A DNA stretch of 64,000 nucleotides from Linanthus parryae. Its lineage: Eukaryota; Streptophyta; Magnoliopsida; Ericales; Polemoniaceae. Shown here in pieces: positions 35,591-45,649 of this stretch. The notes below the pieces were generated by a model. The model saw nothing but the letters and a program-made list of their open reading frames with translations. It was not told the DNA's origin and ran no database searches. The translations under genes were made by a program, and so were the position numbers. Location: positions 73,526,994-73,590,993 of the forward strand of contig JALGPY010000001.1 of the NCBI GenBank assembly GCA_023055425.1, in the 5' to 3' direction. Numbering within the stretch: position 1 is the first letter of the stretch; each line of letters starts with the position of its first letter.

Positions 35591-36729
35591 TGAAACAGCC
35601 CGAAAGACCACGGTTCACAGCTAGTACAATTCAACCGAAATTCCAAGTACATTATTTATATATAAAAAGGAGAACCCTCCAACAAAGTTTGGAAACAAAG
35701 AAATAAACAAAACTAAACGTCTGAAACAGCTAAGGGATGAAATGAAAACTAAATTTTATTCGCTGCAAAATCCTAAGATTCAACATGTGCGCGTTTCCCC
35801 CACCTCAAAGCCAACCTGTGGGTTTTACAATAGACAAAGTCGACCGCAGAAAAATTTTAATTAGTAAAAACTAAGTAAGTATACCACAACACGTAAAGAC
35901 GGAGCTTTTGGCTAACACGAGAGTATAAGCAGGAAGATAAGTAATAACCACAACTTTATTCTTTATTTGGTTGAGGCATAACACGAGCCCCAACAGGTTC
36001 GATGTGGACAGAGGGGTCACGATGGAATAATAATAAAGTAGGGTGCTTCTACGGGATATCACAGTCCATCCCGATTCTCCCTAAATCAACTAGTGAGACC
36101 TTAAGTGTCGACACCCCTATACTGTTGTGACCCACACTAGCATAGGTAGTACTCCTAGTTTTCACAATAAATAAGAGGGTATATACCCTAGGGGAATCAA
36201 CGCACATGTGTCCCCGGCCGTAGCCTTCACACGCATCCTCTGTACACCGTTGCCAATTCTATTATCGTACATTTATTGTTCAATATTTCACGAGGGTAAA
36301 AGATCACAATTTGGATAATAACCACATGCTTTTCAAAACCGATCATGATAAATCACTAGGAAGGCTCAAAGTATTGTAAAGCGGAAATCGAATTTACAGT
36401 TTGAGATAACGCACACGAAACAACACATTTTGATAATTTAAAGATGTTGTGCATATACTTACTTGGATTGAAGAGAGCTCCACACACACAAGCAAGCACA
36501 GAAACTAGTACTCGTCGTATGGACCGTCAAAGAACTGATCGTTTACGAACTCGGAATCTACAATATTCAAATAATCCTAATATTAACACGTGACCAAACT
36601 CATACAACAAATGCAATTATGCCCTATATGCAAATGCAAAGAATATTTCCCCGACAAGTTCCCAATTTTATATACGTCACTCTAATATTATAAAAGCATA
36701 TTAACTTTTGCAACTTTATGATATTAAGA

Positions 36730-36803
<74 letters not shown>

Positions 36804-38126
36804 GATAATAGAAATAAACTTTAAACCAATTAGTTATATTCTTAAAGAATCTATTTTTAACTGGTTATATAGAAAAGAGTAATAATAATGAAAGTTGATA
36901 TTTTAGCTATACTTATTAAAAGAGTATATATTTATACAAGAAAAGCTTACAATAGACACATAATATAAAACTATATAACGTTTAAGAAATTTGTATTTTC
37001 TTTAATACAAAAATATTTATTTTTATGAACAAAACGCTACTTATAAAATCATACTATAAGGACTTATATTTATTTTTACGTTAGAGAAACTAATTAATTA
37101 TAATTGGTATATAATAAACAAAACACTAGTTATAAAGCAAATAGCCAAATAAAGAGAACAGTTTCTAGTTAACATCAAAACCTTCCTCCAAAGTTTACGC
37201 AAGTGCACAAACACCCCCAACAGATTTTACAAAATTTCTACAAGTACCCCACAAATTCAATTAAACCATTCATTCAGACATCTTCTCTACACTTTCAATT
37301 CACTGCCAAAACCCAGTTTCAAACAATCGATTGACGAGAACAACATGTAACAACAATGGGTAATCCGATTAATGAACCAAATAGGGAAGAGATTGTGCTA
37401 TCGGTGATTACCGATTGAAAGACGAAGCAAGGAAGAAGTGCGGCGGCGACGATGGCGATGGTGTCGATCCTGCAACTGCTGCTGCTACTAGTGGTGGTCG
37501 CCGGACAAAGAGAGACGACAGAGGGTGGAAGGACGACGAACAAAGCAGAAGAGACGCTGGCGGCGTCGGGTTTGCGTCGGGCTTCTCTCGGGTCGGAACC
37601 GGGTCGGCACAAAAACAGAGCCGACGATGGCTCTGTTGGTCCTGTTGTTTCGTCGGAAGGCAGAGGGGGAAGAGGCGACCTGGTGGTGGTGGTCAATTCG
37701 CCGGAATCTGCAGGAGATGAGGCGGTGATGGTGGTGTTTTGAGAAAATAGGGGAGTGGGTTTCTTGGCTTCGGCGAGAACATAGAGTGCAAGAGAGTGAG
37801 ATGGAGGTGCCGAATAGAGGGATGAGGGCTGGTTTATGTTGACAGTGGGTGGCGTTGAGGAGAACGTGTGAAGAGAAGTGGGAGAGGTGGTGGTGAACGT
37901 TGAGGGAGAAGCGGGGGAAGCCGCTGCTTCTGTTCCGATCAATCCGATCGGTAGAGAGAGAGAGGATGATTATTGGGTGTATTAGGTTTGAGAAAAGAAA
38001 CTTTAACCCCTTTTTTTCTAGTTTTATGAAACTACACATACCTACCCCCAGTTTAAAAACAATAACAATTACCCAATTTGAGAATAATACACAAGTAAAT
38101 ACCCTAATAAATATAGGGGTATTACA
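35591..38126 (-). repeat. 3' LTR of the pol-less gypsy element
   Basis: 2536 bp, matching 41633-44171 throughout. Contains an (AAT)n tract at about 36730-36803 and a Ser/Pro/Thr-rich open frame at 37942-37319 that is also open in the other LTR. That frame has the look of CT-rich leader sequence rather than a gene. Confidence 0.95.
36730..36803. repeat. (AAT)n microsatellite in the 3' LTR
   Basis: About 74 bp. The same tract in the 5' LTR is only about 52 bp. Confidence 0.95.
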
Positions 38127-38140
38127 TCACCTTCCCCTTA
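38127..38140 (-). other. polypurine tract next to the 3' LTR
   Basis: Minus strand TTAAGGGGAAGGTGA directly before TGTAATACCCC. It is preceded by the palindrome-like cttcgaggacgaag seen upstream of this tract in plant Del/Tekay elements. Confidence 0.85.
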
Positions 38141-38283
38141 AAACAACGCTTCGTCCTCGAAGCGTAAAACAACAACTCCCAGCGAGAACATTATATCTAC
38201 ATGCACGATGAAATGATGCAAATTTCTATTGCACAAGAAAATGCAAGGATCATACCAACCAAACGAACGACAAATGGGGTGTT

Positions 38284-38326
38284 TCATCACATTCCCCTTA
38301 AAAGAGAGTGACGTCCTCGTCACTCA
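38284..38326 (-). other. second polypurine/LTR-start-like motif
   Basis: Minus strand gacgaggacgtcactc, then TTTTAAGGGGAATG, then TGATGAAACACCCC. This copies the pattern at the true LTR junction, about 164 bp away. Confidence 0.6.
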
Positions 38327-38536
38327 AGTTACACTCGATATGGGTTTCCTAAGTCACTAAACTAGGTATTATGGTAGTCTTACTTCTAGGTTAGCCAGTC
38401 CAGGGTATAGGGTGTCACAAGACAATGAAATTCGAGATCGAGACAGATAGGCGAGATGGGAGTAAGTAATCCTAGGCCCTTAACAGAAATTGACGAGATA
38501 AAGAGGAACAATGCTTCTGAAGCAGGTAAAATAATA

Positions 38537-39934
38537 CTAGGGTGAGATGGTTAGGGATGTACCAGTTGGTGCATTGGCATGTTCCGCTTGAGTCGGGTTC
38601 ATGACATTGATAGTTCCCGTGGCGCTATTGGTTGTAGTTGATGGTGCTGTAAGCGCAGCTACTGTTGTTGCTGATGCGGCATTGCCTCCTTGGGGTCGGT
38701 TATTTTGACCATTCCCACCTTGCCAATTGTTTCCCCTGTTGTAGCCACCTCCACTGTTGTTGTTGTTGTTGTTGTTCCTGCCCTGGTTGTATCCTCAATT
38801 GTTGCCATTGCGGTAACCTCCACCTTGTTGATCGTTTTGCTGGTTCTCGCCATATTGATTACCACCGTTGTAGTAGTTACCTCCACGGCTGTACTCACCA
38901 TTTCCTCCTTGGCGATTCACATAGTTGCCTCCATAACCTCCACCATTGTTGTTGTTGTTGGGCCTGGATCGGCACTCATACCTGCGATGGCCCAGCCTGT
39001 CACAGTTGAGACAATTAACCTTCCTTCCTCGGCAATCCACTCCTGGGTGGTTTCTTCCGCACATCGTGCAGTTGAAAACTCTTACTTGGCCTTGTCCACC
39101 TTGACCTGGGTTTCCAAACTGGTTGGTGGGGGCTGGGTTGGGACGAACCCTCTTATCTTCGGCGTTGTTTCCCGTACCGTGATTCTGGAACCCGGTTGCA
39201 GCTGGTGTCTCGGTCTTCCTTTTCTTGTTGGTTTCGGCATTACTATCCAACATGCGCTGCATATCGTGAGCCGCTCCATAAGCTTCCGTTAAGGAGTTAA
39301 ATCGCGTGGGTCCCATTGCCCTTCGAACTTCGAAGTCCAGACCTTCGACAAATTTGCGGATCCTTCGTACTTCTGTGGGTACAATTTCCCCTCCGAACCT
39401 CATGAGTTCCATAAATTTCTCATGGTAAGCAGTTAAGGTAGCTCCATCTTGCTTCAGATGCAAAAACTCTTCAAACTTCTTCGACTTCACATGGTCGGGG
39501 TAAAACCGTTCACGCATAGCCTCCTTTAGCTGCTCCCATCCAAAGCCTTCCTGGGTGAGTAAGTCGGCTGAGACGGAAGTCCACCAGTTATCAGCTTCTT
39601 TCTTAAAGTAATAGACCGCCACTTCTATACGTCGGTCCTCGGGGCAACGTACGGAAATCAGTGCCTTGTGGAATTCGCGAATCCAATTCTCTAGGATGGT
39701 CGGGTCGTCCGTCCCGTAAAAGAAATCAGGGCGGAGTTCTGCAAGCTTACTCATCACGTCACCTCCCCCAGCCTGTTGGTTGTGCAGGAGTTGGGTTAGG
39801 GCTAGGGTCGCTTGTTCCAGGTTCAGGAACCGAATTGGGTCATATTGTTCTGGAAATGGAGCTGGCTGGTTTCCTTGGGTTCCCTGACTCATAGTTCTTA
39901 CTTCCCTTGCACGTCTCCTGGTATAATATTGCAT
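38537..39934 (-). CDS. gag of the pol-less gypsy element (premature TGA near the tail)
   Basis: The uninterrupted frame runs 39934-38795 (379 residues; likely initiator MSQGTQG at 39892). Domains: Retrotrans_gag capsid region (DDPTILENWIREFHK, DNWWTSV, MRERFYPDHVKSKKF, LTAYHEKFMELMRFG, RKFVEGL) at about residues 75-215, then two zinc knuckles, CTMCGRNHPGVDC and CLNCDRLGHRRYEC (about 290-330), then a Gly/Asn/Gln-rich tail. A TGA at 38797-38795 stops it, but the same frame stays open for about 85 more codons to TAG at 38537-38539. The tail sequence resembles the gag/protease linker of full-length relatives. Gag should package RNA and form particles. Whether the TGA is a mutation or the normal end here is unknown. 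Confidence 0.88.
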
Positions 39935-40170
39935 TGTACCCTGTTAAATATAACCTTACTTAATAAAATTATAATCCAACCATACACATGAGAGAAAAAT
40001 ATAAGATAACAATGAATTTATTGATTCAAGTACCTCATAATCCACAAAAAAATCCAATTAATCCAAGAAAAGACATGTACTGAATCAAAATTCTAATCCT
40101 AATCGTTCTCACTTGAAAAAAAATGCAATGAAGAATAGAAAATGCAACTAAGGGTGAATGGTCGGGTGTG

Positions 40171-40653
40171 TTAGGGCTCCTCAACGTCAGTCAGGCACTC
40201 AGAGCCAGTCTCTGGAAGGTCGATCTCGTCTTCACCTATTTCCTCTTCGTCCTCTATAAACTCGTCGTGCTCTTCCTCCTGAACGTGTTCTTCTTCCTGG
40301 TCTTCATCCATGTTATCCTGGCCCACATCCATGTTCTCTTGGTCCCCATTCTGATCTAAGTCTTCTAGCTGTCCTTGAATCTTAAGTGGGTCGATCTCGT
40401 AGACGTCTCGCTCGCGATGTTTGTACCTAGATTCGTTAGGTACAGCCTCGCCCCACGCGTTCCAAACGAGTAGGTCACGGTATTGATGCCTCAGGCTCCT
40501 CCAAGGGTGTACATCAGGCAATCCTCGGAGTATGTAGTAGCATATGGTTAAAGGATGGCTATGTCGGTCATCGAAGTGGCCCCATGCAACACATATATCT
40601 ATCACATAGGCACAGTACTGTGCAATGGTTTCCTGACCGGGCTGGTACATCAT
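40171..40653 (-). CDS. ORF1b: accessory acidic protein, paralogue of ORF1a
   Basis: 160 residues, unknown family. N-terminal globular part (about residues 1-95) with GQETIAQYCAYVIDICVAW, ILRGLPDVHPWRSLRHQY and AVPNESRYKHRERDVYEID. The C-terminal half is extremely Asp/Glu-rich with VQEEEHDEFIEDEEE. Its ATG (40653-40651) overlaps the TGA of ORF1a (40652-40650) as ATGA. The N-terminal part aligns with ORF1a across its whole length. It lies upstream of gag in the sense direction, with 236 bp to the gag frame. Function unknown; possibly Gag-derived. Confidence 0.7.
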   Translation of the reverse strand: MMYQPGQETIAQYCAYVIDICVAWGHFDDRHSHPLTICYYILRGLPDVHPWRSLRHQYRDLLVWNAWGEAVPNESRYKHRERDVYEIDPLKIQGQLEDLDQNGDQENMDVGQDNMDEDQEEEHVQEEEHDEFIEDEEEIGEDEIDLPETGSECLTDVEEP

Positions 40654-41231
40654 AAGCTCTGTTCGGTGTGCATCGGTGAGGTCATCAGAAGCAGGGATGG
40701 GCTGTCTACCTGCTCCATATTCCCTAGAACTTGATCGGGCACTTCCTCCTCCTCGGGAATCTGTTCCTCTTGCGCTTCCTGTTCCAACGGTTCCTCCGGA
40801 TCTGACTTGGGTTCCTCATCATGCTCTTCCTGTTCCGGTTCTTCATTCTCCTCTTGTACGAGTCGATCGGCCGCTTCTTGTAACCTATCATATAGGTCGT
40901 GGAGTCGAAACATGTAAACGCCGTTATGCTTCCAAAGTCCATCGTTAGGCACCAAGTTTCCATCTTCACCCTCGTGCACCAACTCTTCGAAGTCGTCCTT
41001 TATTGCCAGCCATGGTTGCACGTTGGGAAGTCTATTGAGGATACAGTGACCCACTACTAATTGGTTTCGAAAGCGGTCATCACCAAACGCAGAGAAGCTC
41101 CAATCGTTGCAGCGTTCGTGCACACGAATGAAGTAATCGATCATTTCCTCCTGAGGTCCTAAGTGGGTCATGAACAGCGGGGAATCCTCAGGCTGTAGTG
41201 CTGGTAGGGCAGGTGCGGGTTGGGCGGCCAT
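40650..41231 (-). CDS. ORF1a: accessory acidic protein upstream of gag
   Basis: 193 residues, unknown family. First ORF after the primer site, about 380 bp downstream of it. Globular part (about residues 15-115): LGPQEEMIDYFIRVHERCND, GDDRFRNQLVVGHCILNRLP, NVQPWLAIKDDFEELV, LVPNDGLWKHNGVYMF. The tail is Glu-rich. Shared with ORF1b: G-x-E-x(3)-Y/DY, C-x(2)-W, C-x-I/Y-L-x-x-LP-x-V-x-PW, and VPN...KH...Y. The Y-x(2)-[RV]...LP pattern loosely recalls the capsid C-terminal helices of Gag, but that is inference. Codons are open and no stops interrupt it, unlike the older elements nearby. Confidence 0.72.
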   Translation of the reverse strand: MAAQPAPALPALQPEDSPLFMTHLGPQEEMIDYFIRVHERCNDWSFSAFGDDRFRNQLVVGHCILNRLPNVQPWLAIKDDFEELVHEGEDGNLVPNDGLWKHNGVYMFRLHDLYDRLQEAADRLVQEENEEPEQEEHDEEPKSDPEEPLEQEAQEEQIPEEEEVPDQVLGNMEQVDSPSLLLMTSPMHTEQSL

Positions 41232-41612
41232 CTGAGAAATGAGAAAGAAACAGTCTCAGAAAGGTTCTAATTCACGTATGCACTCAATATCGCAACGAAA
41301 ATTTAAATATAGACAATCTAAATAACTACACAGTATTTTCACATATGCTAAGTAGAATCACAGTAATATCCAAATGTTGAGGCATGAAATAACACAAGTA
41401 GGACACACATGAAGTTCCAATCAACAGGAAACTTAAATATTCATAGAAGACAACAAGGGAAAATAGCTAAGCTACCCCAAACCCCGACTTGTTCGATTTT
41501 TATTACCATTTTTGGTTGTCCTATGTGAGTTTTAAATTTCCTTTAACAAAAAATCTTAAAATGTTTAATTTTTCTTTATTAGAGAAATTTGGATAATCGC
41601 ACTAGCTTAGAA

Positions 41613-41630
41613 CCGTCGGCTCTGATACCA
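41613..41630 (-). other. primer-binding site (initiator tRNA-Met)
   Basis: Minus strand TGGTATCAGAGCCGACGG, 2 bp inside the LTR edge at 41633. Confidence 0.93.
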
Positions 41631-41632
41631 CC

Positions 41633-42771
41633 TGAAACAGCCCGAAGGACCACGGTTCACAGCTAGTACAATTCAACCGAAATTCCAAGTACATTATTTA
41701 TATATAAAAAGGAGAACCCTCCAACAAAGTTTGGAAACAAAGAAATAAACAAAACTAAACGTCTGAAACAGCTAAGGGATGAAATGAAAACTAAATTTTA
41801 TTCGCTGCAAAATCCTAAGATTCAACATGTGCGCGTTTCCCCCACCTCAAAGCCAACCTGTGGGTTTTACAATAGACAAAGTCGACCGCAGAAAAATTTT
41901 AATTAATAAAAACTAAGTAAGTATACCACAACACGTAAAGACGGAGCTTTTGGCTAACACGAGAGTATAAGCAGGAAGATAAGTAATAACCACAACTTTA
42001 TTCTTTATTTGGTTGAGGCATAACACGAGCCCCAACAGGTTCGATGTGGACAGAGGGGTCACGATGGAATAATAATAAAGTAAGGTGCTTCTACGGGATA
42101 TCACAGTCCATCCCGATTCTCCCTAAATCAACTAGTGAGACCTTAAGTGTCGACACCCCTATACTGTTGTGACCCACACTAGCATAGGTAGTACTCCTAG
42201 TTTTCACAATAAATAAGAGGGTATATACCCTAGGGGAATCAACGCACATGTGTCCCCGGCCGTAGCCTTCACACGCATCCTCTGTACACCGTTGCCAATT
42301 CTATTATCGTACATTTATTGTTCAATATTTCACGAGGGTAAAAGATCACAATTTGGATAATAACCACATGCTTTTCAAAACCGATCATGATAAATCACTA
42401 GGAAGGCTCAAAGTATTGTAAAGCGGAAATCGAATTTACAGTTTGAGATAACGCACACGAAACAACACATTTTGATAATTTAAAGATGTTGTGCATATAC
42501 TTACTTGGATTGAAGAGAGCTCCACACACACAAGCAAGCACAGAAACTAGTACTCGTAGTATGGACCGTCAAAGAACTGAGCGTTTACGAACTCGGAATC
42601 TACAATATTCAAATAATCCTAATATTAACACGTGACCAAACTCATACAACAAATGCAATTATGCCCTATATGCAAATGCAAAGAATATTTCCCCGACAAG
42701 TTCCCAATTTAATATACATCACTCTAATATTAGAAAAGCATATTAACTTTTGCAACTTTATGATATTAAGA

Positions 42772-42824
<53 letters not shown>

Positions 42825-44171
42825 GATAATAGAAATAAACTTTAAACCAATTAGTTATATTCTTAAAGAATCTATTTTTAACTGGTTTTATAGAAAAGAG
42901 TAATAATAATCAAAGTTGATATTGGTATTGAACAAAATTTAGTTATACTTATTAAAAGAGTATATATTTATACAAGAAAAGCTTACAATAGACACATAAT
43001 ATAAAACTATATAACGTTTAAGAAATTTGTATTTTATTTAATACAAAAATATTTATTTTTATGAACAAAACGCTTCTTATATAATCATACTATAAGGACT
43101 TATATTTATTTTTACGTTAGAGAAACTAATTAATTATAATTGGTATATAATAAACAAAATACTAGTTATAAAATAAATAGCCAAATAAAGAGAACAGTTT
43201 CTAGTTAACATCAAAACCTTCCCCCAAAGTTTACGCAAGTGCACAAACACCCCCAACAGATTTTACAAAATTTCTACAAGTACCCCACAAATTCAATTAA
43301 ACCATTCATTCAGACATCTTCTCTACACTTTCAATTCACTGCCAAAACCCAGTTTCAAACAATCAATTGACGAGAACAACATGTAACAACAATGGGTATT
43401 CCGATTAATGAACCAAATAGGGAAGAGATTGTGCTCTCGGTGATTACCGATTGAAAGACGAAGCAAGGAAGAAGTGTGGCGGCGACGATGACGATGGTGT
43501 CGATCCTGCAACTGCTGCTGCTACTAGCGGTGGTCGCCGGAAAGAGAGACGACAGAGGGTGGAAGGACGACGGACAAAGCAGAAGAGACGCTGGCGGCGT
43601 CGGGTTTGCGTCGGGCTTGCGTCGGGCTTCTCTCGGGTCGGAACCGGGTCGGCACAAAAACAGAGCCGACGATGGCTCTGTTGGTCCTGCTGTTTCGTCG
43701 GAAGGCAGAGGGGGAAGAGGCGACCTGGTGGTGGTGGTCAATTCGCCGGAATCTGCTGGAGATGAGGCGGTGATGGTGGTGTTTTGAGAAAACAGGGGAG
43801 TGGGTTTCTTGGCTTCGGCGAGAACAGAGAGTGCAAGAGAGTGAGATGGAGGTGCCGAAGAGAGGGATGAGGGCTGGTTTATGTTGATTGTGGGTGGCGT
43901 TGAGGAGAACGTGTGAAGAGAAGTGGGAGAGGTGGTGGTGAACGTTGAGGGAGAAGCGGGGCAAGCCGCTGCTTCTGTTCTGATCAATCCGATCGGTAGA
44001 GAGAGAGAGGATGAGTATTTGGTGTATTAGGTTTGAGAAAAGACACTTTAACCCCTTTTTTCTAGTTTTATGAAACTACACATACCTACCCCCAGTTTAA
44101 AAACAATAACAATTACCCCAATTTGAGAATAATTCACAAGTAAATACCCTACTAAATATAGGGGTATTACA
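41633..44171 (-). repeat. 5' LTR of the pol-less gypsy element
   Basis: 2539 bp. It differs from the 3' LTR by scattered substitutions, a shorter (AAT)n tract (42772-42823), an extra direct copy of gcgtcgggctt near 43607-43630, and about 10 extra bases at 42921-42940. Confidence 0.95.
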
Positions 44172-44176
44172 GTTCC

Positions 44177-45138
44177 TCTCTATATATATTCCTATCTAAC
44201 ACATCGAAGGAGCGGCTCGTGTTGTGAAAGTCAACTTTTGCCGAAGAGGTGCGCGTTTATGTTGGGGTCGGAGCACCTGAACATAAACGCCAAGATCCGG
44301 AAGATAGTTCTAGGAACGATCACGCGACAAGAGGTAAACATAATCGATTTCCCTGATAATCATAAAACGATCATGTGCAACATCATGTTACGAAATCAAC
44401 GTCAAAACCACTCATGAAATCCATCTGTGAGCTGAACTTCTTAGGCACTGATGTTGTACTTGGATTCAAATATTTATTTTATGTTACCCAACATTCTCGT
44501 CAGGCAAAGAGAATACCTTTTTCTGTAGGATTTCTAAACCTGCTTGAATTTCTTCTATGTATAGTTAAGTGCCATTAAAATGTGTTACTTGGTTCAACCT
44601 TTTTTTATCCTATGTATTTGGATTTGATGAGGTTATCATATCTTCATCTAAAATATTAGCATTCAACGCAGTTTTAGGTCCTTTGAAGCTTGATCATTCG
44701 CAAATTTTTATGTATATTTTTGGATATTTGACAGGGCTTGAGATGCTTATGTTGGTACTTAAACTTCAAGGTGCTAGTTCTATTGGAAGATATGTGAATC
44801 TTCTGATTGGATGCCGATGACCATGATGAAATATCTTAAATTTAGTGGGGAAGAGAGATTATATTTGATAATGGTTGGATCTTAACAGTCGGGGAACCAT
44901 GAGATACTGCACCTTGTCCCTTATGCATGAAAACTTAAGAAACCGTGTGGATATCTGTTATTAAGGATACTTATTTATCTTTAATAAAATGATGTAAAAT
45001 TTTGTTGAATTAGAGATTTCAGTCCCATCATAAGAATAATTTGGCACAATATATTTTCATAAAAGGATATTGTAGAATTTTACAAAAGGGTGTTGTTTGG
45101 TTGTTCGTTGCAAGATTCTTCCAGGTTTGGGATAATCC
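44177..45138. other. spacer, no gene recognised
   Basis: AT-rich sequence with short open frames (for example 44569-44820) of no recognisable family. No repeat boundary seen. Confidence 0.4.
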
Positions 45139-45643
45139 GTAATACCCGGTTTTTATTATAAGGGTAATTGTATAGTTTAGATGTTAATTATATAACGATA
45201 AGGGAGGTAGTTGCATTTCAAAAAGTATACTAATTAATTAAATACTTAATTGGGGATAGAAGTTGTGGTTTGTAAAACCTTTAAATCTTTATAATTAATA
45301 TAAAAAAAAAGATAAACGGTTTCCCGTAGATGGTGAGTTTCCCAAACTTTTCTCCATCTTCTTCTCCTCTTCTTCTTATACTTTTTCTGCTTCCCCTTCC
45401 ACCCGACCAACACCACCACCGGCATCACCTCCACCACCATTACATTACCACACTCTCACGACCAGCCCCATCCCCCTCATCTCTCTCTCCGCCGCCTGAA
45501 ACAACAATGAGAGAAACAGCAGCGACCGAAGCCACCACCGCCGCTAAACCGTCGAAAAAGCAGGCCACCAAGACCCACCACCTCTCCCACTCCCAAAAGT
45601 CCGTCCAACTCGCTCTCTCTCCCTCCATGTCGAATTAGAGATG
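45139..45643 (+). repeat. stub of a gypsy LTR (same family as 60318-63309)
   Basis: Starts GTAATACCCGG and follows 60318-60830 closely (aagggtaattgtatagttta, then gatggtgagtttcccaaact). Similarity ends at about 45643, where the Sirevirus-type element begins without a terminal repeat. Only the first 500 bp of a 3-kb LTR are present. Confidence 0.75.
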
Positions 45644-45649
45644 CCACCA

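Larger units (their letters stand above)
35591..44171 (-). mobile_element. non-autonomous Ty3/gypsy element with gag, two extra ORFs and no pol
   Basis: Complete 8.6-kb element. LTRs: 35591-38126 (3') and 41633-44171 (5'), both with TG...CA ends and nearly identical by eye. Exact duplication GTTCC at 35586-35590 and 44172-44176. Primer site for tRNA-Met at 41613-41630 and polypurine tract at 38127-38140 fix the minus orientation. The 3.5-kb interior codes for ORF1a, ORF1b and gag only; protease, reverse transcriptase, RNase H and integrase are absent. Long LTRs, Met primer and the gag type point to the Tekay/Del chromovirus group. It must borrow pol from a relative. It lies just upstream of LIP1 in the same direction. 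Confidence 0.93.

Noticed and set aside
37319..38039. Long Ser/Pro/Thr-rich minus frames (207 and 183 residues) in the 3' LTR, repeated at 43355-43987
   Set aside because: Both lie in the LTR's CT-rich leader, are low complexity and overlap each other in different frames. No domain was seen; indels between LTRs change the protein without pattern.
38665..39292. Plus-strand frames (Cys/His-rich, Val/Thr-rich) across gag
   Set aside because: Antisense shadows of the Gly/Asn-rich gag tail and zinc knuckles.
42661..42903. 80-residue frame with poly-Asn
   Set aside because: Produced by the (AAT)n microsatellite inside an LTR.
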